From positions 558,001 through 622,000 of the forward strand of contig JAEPLN010000001.1 in NCBI GenBank assembly GCA_017644425.1: 64,000 bases of DNA, given 5' to 3'. The DNA is from Prochlorococcus marinus CUG1433 (lineage in GTDB: Bacteria > Cyanobacteriota > Cyanobacteriia > PCC-6307 > Cyanobiaceae). Positions 46,711 through 54,785 of the stretch are shown piece by piece. Under the pieces are notes generated by a model. That model saw only the letters and a list, made by a program, of their open reading frames with translations, had not been told where the DNA came from and searched no databases. Numbering within the stretch: the stretch's first letter is position 1; every line of letters starts with the position of its first letter. The translations under genes and the position numbers were made by a program.

Positions 46711-47940
46711 ATGCCTGATAATTTTTATGGAGGGTTAGATTTTGGAACCAGTGGTGCAAGAATATCAATAATTAATCTCCATAAGAGATTAGTATATTCA
46801 AATTCAGTACCTTATTCGTACAGCTTTAAGAATCCAAATTCTTGGATCAATTCTTGTGAGAGTCTCTTAGCTAGTTTACCTATTGAGGTGAAAATTAACC
46901 TTAATAAATTGGCCATCTCCGGCACCTCAGGAACTTTAACAGCATCAAATTTGCAAGGAGAGCCGCTAGGAGAAGCAATACCTTATGACCAAGCATGTAA
47001 CGAAAATAAGATCCTTCTTGAATCACTAACTCTTGAAGAAGATTATCTGCGAACTCCATATAGTAGTCTTGCTAAAGCATTAAAATTAATAGATAAATAT
47101 GGGACAAATATACTTTTACGACATCAATCTGATTGGATCACTGGTTGGTTTTTAAAAGATTGGAGTTATGGAGAAGAAGGTAATAATCTAAAACTTGGTT
47201 GGGATCTAAAAAAAGAATTATGGCCAAAAAGCTATCTCAATGCTTCATGGCAAAAATGCCTGCCTCAAATAATAAAAAGTGGGAAAATTATTGGAGAAGT
47301 GAATTATGATTTAGCAGAGAGATTTAACTTGAATAAGAAATTAACATTAGTCTCAGGCACCACTGACTCTAATGCAAGTGTAATAGCTGCAGGTTTAGGT
47401 AAAGAAGATGGTCTCACAGTTTTAGGAACAACTCTTGTAGTTAAAAAATTTATTGAAAACCCTATAAAAAAACAAGGAATTACAAACCATATAGTGAACG
47501 GCGAATGGATATGTGGAGGGGCATCAAACGCGGGATGTGGTATCTTATCTCAATTCTTCTCTGATTTAGAAATAAAGGAGCTCAGTCGACAAATAAATCC
47601 ATCGAAAAACACTTCTTTAAATCTTTTGCCTCTTAATAGTAAAGGAGAGAGATTTCCTGTTAATAATTCTAATTTAGAGCCAATACTTGGTCCAAGGCCA
47701 GTAAGCGATTCACTTTATTTACATGCATTATTCGAGGGGCTAGCTAAGATCGAATTGAAAGGATGGGAAAAGTTAGGCGAACTAACAGGTTCGCTTCCAA
47801 AAAAAATTATTACTATTGGTGGAGGTTCAAAAAACCCACAATGGAGAAAAATAAGAGAAAAAATTATTAACATACCCATAGTTTCATGCAAAAAAACCAC
47901 TTCATTTGGTACTGCCTTGTTAGCGATTAATTCAAAATAA
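46711..47940 (+). CDS. FGGY carbohydrate kinase, ribulokinase-like
   Basis: 409 residues, 12 bp after metK. ATP-binding motif GGLDFGTSGARISI, hinge LAISGTSGTL, SGTTDSNASVIAAGLG and IITIGGGSKNPQW are FGGY features. Closest in pattern to the small cyanobacterial/plant D-ribulose kinase group (short, no C-terminal extension), but specificity is not proven. Cytosolic. Confidence 0.8.
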   Translation: MPDNFYGGLDFGTSGARISIINLHKRLVYSNSVPYSYSFKNPNSWINSCESLLASLPIEVKINLNKLAISGTSGTLTASNLQGEPLGEAIPYDQACNENKILLESLTLEEDYLRTPYSSLAKALKLIDKYGTNILLRHQSDWITGWFLKDWSYGEEGNNLKLGWDLKKELWPKSYLNASWQKCLPQIIKSGKIIGEVNYDLAERFNLNKKLTLVSGTTDSNASVIAAGLGKEDGLTVLGTTLVVKKFIENPIKKQGITNHIVNGEWICGGASNAGCGILSQFFSDLEIKELSRQINPSKNTSLNLLPLNSKGERFPVNNSNLEPILGPRPVSDSLYLHALFEGLAKIELKGWEKLGELTGSLPKKIITIGGGSKNPQWRKIREKIINIPIVSCKKTTSFGTALLAINSK

Positions 47941-48032
47941 AAGTTTTTTAGAAATATTTGATGAAGATATAAAATTTTTAATTAAAAGGGTTTCACAAAC
48001 TACACATCTTAATTTAGAGTATATAGGTTAGA

Positions 48033-48105
48033 GCCGGGATAGCTCAGTTGGTAGAGCAGGCGACTGAAAATCGCCGTGTCCCCAGTTCAAATCTGGGTCC
48101 TGGCA
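48033..48105 (+). tRNA. tRNA-Phe (GAA)
   Basis: 73 nt: acceptor GCCGGGA / TCCTGGC (one G-U), D-arm AGCTCAGTTGGTAGAGC, anticodon GAA in ACTGAAAAT, T-loop AGTTCAAATCT. Followed 6 bp later by a strong terminator. Confidence 0.96.
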
Positions 48106-48110
48106 CCTTT

Positions 48111-48135
48111 AAAACCCTGTCCTAGACAGGGTTTT
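48111..48135 (+). terminator. Intrinsic terminator after tRNA-Phe
   Basis: Eleven-base perfect stem AAAACCCTGTC / GACAGGGTTTT with a three-base loop and a T-rich tail. Could act in both directions but clearly ends tRNA-Phe. Confidence 0.88.
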
Positions 48136-48194
48136 ATACTTTTAAATCATTGAGAAATCGTTATTTTTTTGCATTTTTTTATAACTTAAAATTT

Positions 48195-48614
48195 TTATTT
48201 TTCGACTCTGCAGACTTGACCAATAACACCCAAAATCAGTTTATCTCCATTTGGATCTTGCCAATTAGCTAAATCATTGAAATTACTATTTGCTTCATCT
48301 ATTGAGACATCAACATCTCTAAATGATTTTTCAAAACAATTTATATCCATTGTGTAGAGAATATCCTTAGTAATTTCACTTTTTGTTTTGGGAATAAATT
48401 TACTCAATACTCTTACAGAACCATCCTCATTCCTTCTTATACTTTGCCTATCCCATAACTGCTCTCCGTATTCACTTTTGGGGACTCCAACCCATTCATG
48501 AGGCAAAGCTTCTGATTTTTTTATTGAAATACAAAAGAAAACGATAATAGAAAGGACTAAATTAATGAAATTTCTAAAAAATATTGAATTAACTTTATTC
48601 TTAGAATGAGTCAT
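48195..48614 (-). CDS. Secreted protein, surface-adhesin-E-like
   Basis: 139 residues, signal peptide (FINLVLSIIVFFCISIKKSEA). The mature part has the WVGVPKSEYGEQLWDRQSIRRN pattern and two Cys (MDINCFEKSF, GQVCRVEK) reminiscent of the surface-adhesin E family of small periplasmic proteins. Function unknown; adhesion itself is unlikely in an open-ocean cell. Tentative. Confidence 0.6.
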   Translation of the reverse strand: MTHSKNKVNSIFFRNFINLVLSIIVFFCISIKKSEALPHEWVGVPKSEYGEQLWDRQSIRRNEDGSVRVLSKFIPKTKSEITKDILYTMDINCFEKSFRDVDVSIDEANSNFNDLANWQDPNGDKLILGVIGQVCRVEK

Positions 48615-48761
48615 GACTACTTATGGAATACAAATATTTTTAATTAGTAGGAAATATAAGATTAAAAATTTGTAAAAATTTTTATTGATTAGTATTTCTA
48701 TTATAGATAGAATCAAATATTAAATTATGAATTTACTTCCAATAAATTTATTAAAAAAATA

Positions 48762-49397
48762 ATGAATAAAATACAGAAATTTATCTCAGTAGTTTTTTTC
48801 ATTTCAATATTTGTTGTATTGATTTATTTAATCCAAAATTATGGGATTGAACCTTTAAGGAACAAAATAGAAAGTATGGGGATTTGGGCTCCTTTTGGAA
48901 TATTTATCCTTAGAGGAGTAAGTATTATTTTACCTGCCCTTCCAAGTTCTGCATATTCTCTACTAGCTGGTTCATTACTAGGATTTCAAAAAGGTTATAT
49001 GACAATCATCTTTTCTGATATCGTTTTTTGCCAAGCTGCTTTCTTTATTGCGAGAAATTATGGTCGGGTTCCTGTACGTAATTTAGTAGGCCCAAAAGCA
49101 ATGCAAAAGATTGAAAGTTTTAATCAAAACCAGCTAGAAGAAAATTTCTTTCTTATGACAGGTTTACTAATGACTGGCCTTTTTGATTTTCTAAGCTACG
49201 CAATTGGAATTGGAGGAACTCGCTGGAAAATATTTACTCCAGCATTATTAATAAGTCTTCTAATAAGTGACTCTATACTAGTAGCAGTAGGAGCTGGAGT
49301 TAGCCAGGGAGCAGGATTATTTCTAGGAATTGCTCTATTAGGAATGTTTGCTTTAGCGACTATTTCAGGATTGGCAAAAAATAAGATGCCTAAATAA
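48762..49397 (+). CDS. TVP38/TMEM64 family (VTT) membrane protein
   Basis: 211 residues, five or six helices. ALPSSAYSLLAGSLLGFQKGY and SDIVFCQAAFFIARNYGR are the VTT-domain consensus (G-loop plus the R-rich end). Family members shape membrane lipid distribution; exact role in cyanobacteria unknown. A conserved Prochlorococcus gene. Confidence 0.85.
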   Translation: MNKIQKFISVVFFISIFVVLIYLIQNYGIEPLRNKIESMGIWAPFGIFILRGVSIILPALPSSAYSLLAGSLLGFQKGYMTIIFSDIVFCQAAFFIARNYGRVPVRNLVGPKAMQKIESFNQNQLEENFFLMTGLLMTGLFDFLSYAIGIGGTRWKIFTPALLISLLISDSILVAVGAGVSQGAGLFLGIALLGMFALATISGLAKNKMPK

Positions 49398-49514
49398 CAA
49401 CACAGTTGATAATTCTGTAATCAAAGAAGAAAGATATGACATTTTCGCAAACAATAACTATATAAATAATGATTCATGCAAGAATAGAAATCGATTAATT
49501 TTTAAAGTTATTAG

Positions 49515-49694
49515 ATGACTCCATTTAGACCAACTTCATATGATCGCCCTGGAGAGCAAATATCAACTACTCCCTCTGGATTAAAAGTAACTTCTGCAAA
49601 GAGATTAATGGTGGATTCAATGGTAAGAATGATACAAAAAGCAGAAAATCATTCCGTAGAAGATCAACTTGACGAAGAATCTAACAATAATTAA
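49515..49694 (+). CDS. Hypothetical 59-aa protein overlapping cpeS
   Basis: ATG at 49515, TAA at 49692-49694. [20 protein letters not shown], then a short helix ([20 protein letters not shown]) and acidic end. Soluble, no domain. The last 26 bp overlap the cpeS start in another frame, so the two are probably co-translated. Confidence 0.55.
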   Translation: MTPFRPTSYDRPGEQISTTPSGLKVTSAKRLMVDSMVRMIQKAENHSVEDQLDEESNNN

Positions 49695-50220
49695 TCAATT
49701 CATTGATAAAAGTATAGGAGAGTGGAAATCTATTAGGAGTACTCACACTTTAGCTTTTCAGGAATTTGAAAACTCAACTAGTAAAATATATATAAAAAAT
49801 ATCAACAAAAAAAATAAAAAAGTCGTTGAAATTTTTAAAAATTATAAATTTAGTTTAAACCTAGAGAGCATAGCCATTTCTATAAATTGGCAAGCTATTA
49901 GTGATTGGGACAATGATGATATCAGTGAGGGGGATGAAACTATTCTGATTTTTTTACCCAAAGATGAAAATTCAGGAATTGTCTTAAGAAATAAAGGTTA
50001 TACAGAATCCTTTATTTCATCATCCAATTATTTTGTTGATGAACAAAATAATTTACACATTAAAAATATTTATAAATCAACAGTTTCCGAAGAAAGAATT
50101 TCCTTTTTATCCACACATGTAAGATCCAGATTTTCTACTATTAGGAATCTGGACAATAACTCAGTTATACAGACTTCCCATACTTCAGAGATAAGGAATT
50201 TAGCTAGTTTAAAAGATTAA
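49669..50220 (+). CDS. cpeS: Phycobiliprotein chromophore lyase CpeS/CpcS family
   Basis: 183 residues, TTG start at 49669. [33 protein letters not shown] and [20 protein letters not shown], ending [15 protein letters not shown], follow the CpcS/CpeS pattern (FABP-like barrel). The family attaches phycobilin to Cys82 of beta subunits. The neighbour on the opposite strand is cpeB, which keeps that Cys. The stops of the two genes overlap by 17 bp. Confidence 0.85.
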   Translation: MTKNLTIINQFIDKSIGEWKSIRSTHTLAFQEFENSTSKIYIKNINKKNKKVVEIFKNYKFSLNLESIAISINWQAISDWDNDDISEGDETILIFLPKDENSGIVLRNKGYTESFISSSNYFVDEQNNLHIKNIYKSTVSEERISFLSTHVRSRFSTIRNLDNNSVIQTSHTSEIRNLASLKD

Positions 50221-50716
50221 TTATTCTTTTAAATTGAAACTCTGTTTCAGATATTAATTTAGGAAGAAAGTCTTTGTTTCCACTCATATTATTAACTGTT
50301 GAATTCAAATCAGAGATAGTTGCATCTCGCATTAATTCAAAAACCCTTCTTGCATTTTTTAAAGGTACCCCAAGAGCAAGATAAGTATTTTTAAGATCCT
50401 TCAAACAACTTTTTTCTAAAACTGATTCGTCATTAGAAATTAAAAGATAAGCAACAATCCTTAGGATTATTTCTCCATCTCTTAAACAAACGGACATCTT
50501 GTTAGTTGTATTTAAAGATATTTTTGAATTAAGTGAATCTTGATTTTCGCAAATCATTGCTGTTACAGCGTCTGCTGCTATTGCATGTGAATTATTGGTT
50601 ATTGAGGTTATTGCATCTAATCTTGAGTTTGCACTATTAATAAATTCTTTTATATTGCTTAAATCATTTAATTTCTTATCGACTGATAATAGTTGATTAT
50701 TCCTTGAAACTGACAT
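50204..50716 (-). CDS. cpeB: Phycoerythrin beta subunit, reduced (CpeB)
   Basis: 170 residues. [20 protein letters not shown] and [20 protein letters not shown] are clear CpeB stretches. Cys77 in KMSVCLRD is the Cys82 attachment site. One Cys of the doubly-linked Cys50/61 pair is lost (HA where SC is usual) while ICENQ keeps the other. No Cys remains after residue 104, so the 159 site is gone. This is the relict phycoerythrin of high-light Prochlorococcus, whose role is more likely photosensory than antenna. Confidence 0.88.
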   Translation of the reverse strand: MSVSRNNQLLSVDKKLNDLSNIKEFINSANSRLDAITSITNNSHAIAADAVTAMICENQDSLNSKISLNTTNKMSVCLRDGEIILRIVAYLLISNDESVLEKSCLKDLKNTYLALGVPLKNARRVFELMRDATISDLNSTVNNMSGNKDFLPKLISETEFQFKRIINLLN

Positions 50717-50894
50717 TCCTGAATTAAAAATTTAAAGATCGATCTTAAGAATAATATAAAGCTTGTTAAAACAATACAATTTCAAACTAAACGCAACGCT
50801 TCTTAATTAATAACTTCATTCCAAAGTGATAGTTGAAATAATTCAAATAAAAAATTTTTTTCCGCTAATATAAAACTATATTTTCAATAAAGTT

Positions 50895-51101
50895 TTGGAT
50901 CAACAAGATTTAAAATTATCAAAGAAACTTATTTCCTCATATAAAAAGAGATTGGAAAAAGAAATTCTAGACAGAAGTATGAAATTAAAGATGCCTCAAA
51001 ATAAATTTGAAGAAATAATTAATAACAATAATGAACTTATAAATTTAAAAAAAGCGTTAGAAGATCTAGAAACGGAATCTGAATCTCATAGTAAAGTCTG
51101 A
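50895..51101 (+). CDS. Hypothetical helical protein, 68 aa
   Basis: TTG start at 50895. Soluble, charged helix throughout (KLSKKLISSYKKRLEKEIL and NNNELINLKKALEDLETE). No domain. Ends 22 bp before the UvrD-type helicase gene and may be its operon partner. Confidence 0.5.
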   Translation: MDQQDLKLSKKLISSYKKRLEKEILDRSMKLKMPQNKFEEIINNNNELINLKKALEDLETESESHSKV

Positions 51102-51123
51102 TTTTTGAAAAACCCTTCCAAAA

Positions 51124-53532
51124 GTGCCTCAAACCAACAATTTCCTTTTTAAGTCCCTAAACAATCAACAACTTAAAGCAGTAAAACATGTTTATGGACC
51201 ACTATTAGTTGTAGCAGGTGCAGGTAGCGGTAAAACAAAGGCTCTTACTCACAGAATTGCAAACCTTATTGAGGGTAACTCTATAGATCCCTATAACATT
51301 CTCGCAGTCACTTTCACTAACAAAGCTGCTAAAGAAATGAAAGCAAGATTAGAGGTTCTTTTAGCCCAAGAATTAGCTTTTAATCAATTTGGTCAGCCTT
51401 GGACAACTCTCAAAGAAATTGATCAAAATCAATTAAGAACAAACGTTCACCAAGAGAGGCTTCAGAATCTTTGGATCGGTACTTTCCATTCCTTATTTTC
51501 AAGACTTCTTAGATACGATATTGAAAAATATACTGATCCAGAAGGCCTAAAATGGACAAGGCAATTTTCAATTTATGATGAAACAGATTCTCAAACATTA
51601 GTAAAAGAAATTATCAGTCAAGATATGAATCTTGACCCAAAAAGATATGATCCCAAAAAGATTAAAAGATTAATAAGTAATGCTAAAAATCAATGTTTAA
51701 CTTCTAATGATCTTTTAGAAAAAGCAGATAATAATTTTGATAAAACAGTTGCAGAAGCCTACAAGAGATATAGAATTTCGCTCTCAAAAAATAATTCTTT
51801 AGACTTTGATGATCTTCTACTTTTGCCTGTTTTCTTATTGAGGCAAAATGATGTCGTCAGAGATTACTGGCACAAAAGATTTAAACATATTTTAGTTGAC
51901 GAATATCAAGATACAAATAGAACACAATATGAACTTATAAAATTAATTACGGCTGGAAATACTGAACCAAAAAAATTCTTCAATTGGGAAGATCGGTCAA
52001 TTTTTGTAGTTGGGGATGCTGATCAAAGCATTTATAGTTTCAGAGCAGCTGACTTCAGAATTTTAATTGGTTTTCAAGAAGATTTTAAAACTTCAATCAA
52101 CGACGATACAAAATCATCTTTAATTAAATTAGAAGAAAATTATAGGTCATCTTCCAATATCCTTGATGCTGCAAACTCACTAATTGAAAACAACTCTGAA
52201 AGAATTGACAAAGTTTTAAAGGCTACCAAAGAAAAAGGGGAACTTTTAACGTTACTCAGCTGTGATGATGAAATTTCCGAGGCAGAAGCAATTACCAATA
52301 AAATAAAATCACTCAATAACTATAATCAAAACCCAATTTGGAAAAATTTTGCAATTTTATATCGAACCAGAGCTCAGTCAAGAGTATTAGAGGAATCTCT
52401 TGTAAGGTGGCGCATTCCTTATACAATTTTTGGAGGATTGCGTTTTTATGATAGAAGAGAAATTAAAGATGCATTAGCATATTTGAAAGTTCTGGTTAAT
52501 TCTTCAGATAACGTTAGTCTTTTAAGAATCATAAATGTTCCTAGAAGAGGGATTGGTAAGACTACTATTCAAAAACTTAATGAACTATCTATGAGGTTAA
52601 ATATCCCATTATGGGAGGTTCTTAATGATAAGCAAAGTCTTGAAGAAACAATAGGCCGATCATCAAAAGGAATTAATAAATTTACTGAAATTATGAATGA
52701 TCTACTGTGTTACTTAGAAAATTCAGGTCCCGCTCAACTACTACAACTTATCTTAGAAAAAAGTGGTTATTTAAGTGACTTGCTTTCTAGCGGGACTGAA
52801 GAATCTGAAGATAGAAGAAATAACTTACAAGAACTAATTAATGCAGCTACTCAATATGAAGAAGAAACAGAAAGTGGAGATGTAGAGGGATTTCTCTCTA
52901 CAGCAGCCTTAACAACTGATAATGATACGAAGAAAAATAATCCTAACTCTGTAACTCTCATGACTCTGCATAATAGTAAAGGTTTAGAATTTCAAAATGT
53001 TTTTATCACTGGGCTAGAACAAGGTCTCTTCCCTAGCCATAGATCAATAGATACTCCCTCACTTCTTGAAGAGGAAAGAAGATTATGCTATGTAGGTATT
53101 ACAAGAGCTAAAGAAAGAGTTTTCTTAAGTCATGCCAGAGAAAGAAGATTATGGGGTGGAATGCGTGAAGCAACAATTCCTTCAATATTTCTTTCGGAAA
53201 TACCTGAAGATTTAATGGATGGCGAATTACCACAAACTGGTGGTGCTTCAATTAGAAGAGATTGGCATCTTGATCGTTTAACTAGAGTTGATAGAAACAA
53301 TCCAAATGAATTTGTTAAAAAACCAATAAATGCAGTAAGGAAATTATATTCAGGTCCCAGTAAAGGGAAAAGCTGGATAGTTGGAGATATGCTAATTCAC
53401 TCAAAGTTTGGGAAAGGTGAAATCATACATATTTTTGGGAGTGGGGAAAAAATATCTTTAGCAGTAAAATTTGGTGATAAAGGAAGTAAAATTCTAGATC
53501 CCAGATTAGCTCCAATTCGTTATGTAAGTTAA
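51124..53532 (+). CDS. UvrD/PcrA/Rep family superfamily-1 DNA helicase
   Basis: 802 residues, GTG start at 51124. Motif I GAGSGKTKALTHRIA, motif II DEYQDTNRTQYELI, motif III VVGDADQSIYSFR, motif IV ENYRSS, motif V TLHNSKGLEFQNVF and motif VI YVGITRAKERVFLSHA are all present. A C-terminal Tudor-like tail (MLIHSKFGKGEIIHIFG) is typical of PcrA. Unwinds DNA 3' to 5' in repair and replication restart. Gene name (pcrA/uvrD) kept open. Confidence 0.96.
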   Translation: MPQTNNFLFKSLNNQQLKAVKHVYGPLLVVAGAGSGKTKALTHRIANLIEGNSIDPYNILAVTFTNKAAKEMKARLEVLLAQELAFNQFGQPWTTLKEIDQNQLRTNVHQERLQNLWIGTFHSLFSRLLRYDIEKYTDPEGLKWTRQFSIYDETDSQTLVKEIISQDMNLDPKRYDPKKIKRLISNAKNQCLTSNDLLEKADNNFDKTVAEAYKRYRISLSKNNSLDFDDLLLLPVFLLRQNDVVRDYWHKRFKHILVDEYQDTNRTQYELIKLITAGNTEPKKFFNWEDRSIFVVGDADQSIYSFRAADFRILIGFQEDFKTSINDDTKSSLIKLEENYRSSSNILDAANSLIENNSERIDKVLKATKEKGELLTLLSCDDEISEAEAITNKIKSLNNYNQNPIWKNFAILYRTRAQSRVLEESLVRWRIPYTIFGGLRFYDRREIKDALAYLKVLVNSSDNVSLLRIINVPRRGIGKTTIQKLNELSMRLNIPLWEVLNDKQSLEETIGRSSKGINKFTEIMNDLLCYLENSGPAQLLQLILEKSGYLSDLLSSGTEESEDRRNNLQELINAATQYEEETESGDVEGFLSTAALTTDNDTKKNNPNSVTLMTLHNSKGLEFQNVFITGLEQGLFPSHRSIDTPSLLEEERRLCYVGITRAKERVFLSHARERRLWGGMREATIPSIFLSEIPEDLMDGELPQTGGASIRRDWHLDRLTRVDRNNPNEFVKKPINAVRKLYSGPSKGKSWIVGDMLIHSKFGKGEIIHIFGSGEKISLAVKFGDKGSKILDPRLAPIRYVS

Positions 53533-53537
53533 AACTC

Positions 53538-54785
53538 ATGAGCGATATCTCTGATTACATCCAAGGGGAATTAATCAAAACTCCATTTAATCTATATAAC
53601 CTAATTGCTAAATATATAGAATCTAATAACAATACTAAAGTAGCTTTTGTTGGCGGTTATTTAAGAGATTTATTAATAAGTAAATTCCACAAAAAATCGT
53701 TTTCTAAACCTTTAGATATTGATCTTGTTATTGAAGGTTCCTCTATTGCTCTTGCAAAATTTATAAAAAAAAATATTGTAAATGTAGATTTATGTTTAAT
53801 CAAGGAATTTAATTTATACAACACTGTAGAAATAAATATTAATGACTATAAAATTGATATTGCTTCTGCAAGAAAAGAAATTTATTCTGCTCCAGGCTTA
53901 AATCCCACAGTAAATAAAAGTACTATTAAGGAGGATCTTAAGAGGAGAGATTTCACTATAAATTCAATAGCCTTCGAGGTCTCGACAAGGAAAATCTATG
54001 ATCTTTATGGAGGAATTTCTGATATAAAAAGTAAAAGATTGAACTTACTTCACAGTAAAAGTATTTCAGATGATCCAAGTAGATTAATTAGATGTGCAAA
54101 ATATGCTTCAAGGTTAGATTTCCATATTTCAAATAATTCCCTCAAACAATCTCAAGAAACAGTTAGACAATGGCCATGGGAAAGTTCAGAAACTCATCAT
54201 AAAATGATTTACCCTCCTGCAATAGGCATACGAATCAGGATGGAGCTAGCTGAAATATGCAAACATGATAATTTGACTAATGTAATTTCGATAATTCATA
54301 AATGGGAAATTATCTCAATCTTAAATGAAAATATTAAAGTCGATAAAAGATTTTTAAGAGGACTAAATTGGATTAAAAAGTTAAAGGGAAATCATATGCT
54401 TTACTTATTAAAAGATTCAGAAGATTTAGAAAAAGCATGTCAAAGATTTTTGGTAAATAATAGTGAGATAAAAATATTAGAAGATTATATAAATATCAAA
54501 AAGATATTAAATACAAACAAAAAAAATTTCAATCATTTTTCTCCTTCAAGTTGGACAGAATTTATTGAGGACAGAAACCTTAATGATGAGACAGTCAAAT
54601 TATTAATTTGTGATGGAGGAGCATACTGGCGTAAATTGTTTAAGTGGTTATTTATTTACAAATTCATAAAATCAAAAAAAGATGGAGAAACATTAAAAAA
54701 AGAAGGATGGGAACCAGGAAAAGAGATGGGAAAGGAAATAAAAAGATTAAGATATTTGGAAATTGACAAATTAAATAGAAATTAA
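53538..54785 (+). CDS. tRNA nucleotidyltransferase / poly(A) polymerase family
   Basis: 415 residues; starts 6 bp after the helicase gene. FVGGYLRDLLIS, PLDIDLVIEG (DxD carboxylates) and KRRDFTINSIAFEV are nucleotidyltransferase class II motifs. Cyanobacterial members add A or CC to tRNA ends or polyadenylate RNA, and cannot be told apart here. The C-terminal half is less conserved. It converges with the SelD fusion with no gap. Confidence 0.9.
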   Translation: MSDISDYIQGELIKTPFNLYNLIAKYIESNNNTKVAFVGGYLRDLLISKFHKKSFSKPLDIDLVIEGSSIALAKFIKKNIVNVDLCLIKEFNLYNTVEININDYKIDIASARKEIYSAPGLNPTVNKSTIKEDLKRRDFTINSIAFEVSTRKIYDLYGGISDIKSKRLNLLHSKSISDDPSRLIRCAKYASRLDFHISNNSLKQSQETVRQWPWESSETHHKMIYPPAIGIRIRMELAEICKHDNLTNVISIIHKWEIISILNENIKVDKRFLRGLNWIKKLKGNHMLYLLKDSEDLEKACQRFLVNNSEIKILEDYINIKKILNTNKKNFNHFSPSSWTEFIEDRNLNDETVKLLICDGGAYWRKLFKWLFIYKFIKSKKDGETLKKEGWEPGKEMGKEIKRLRYLEIDKLNRN

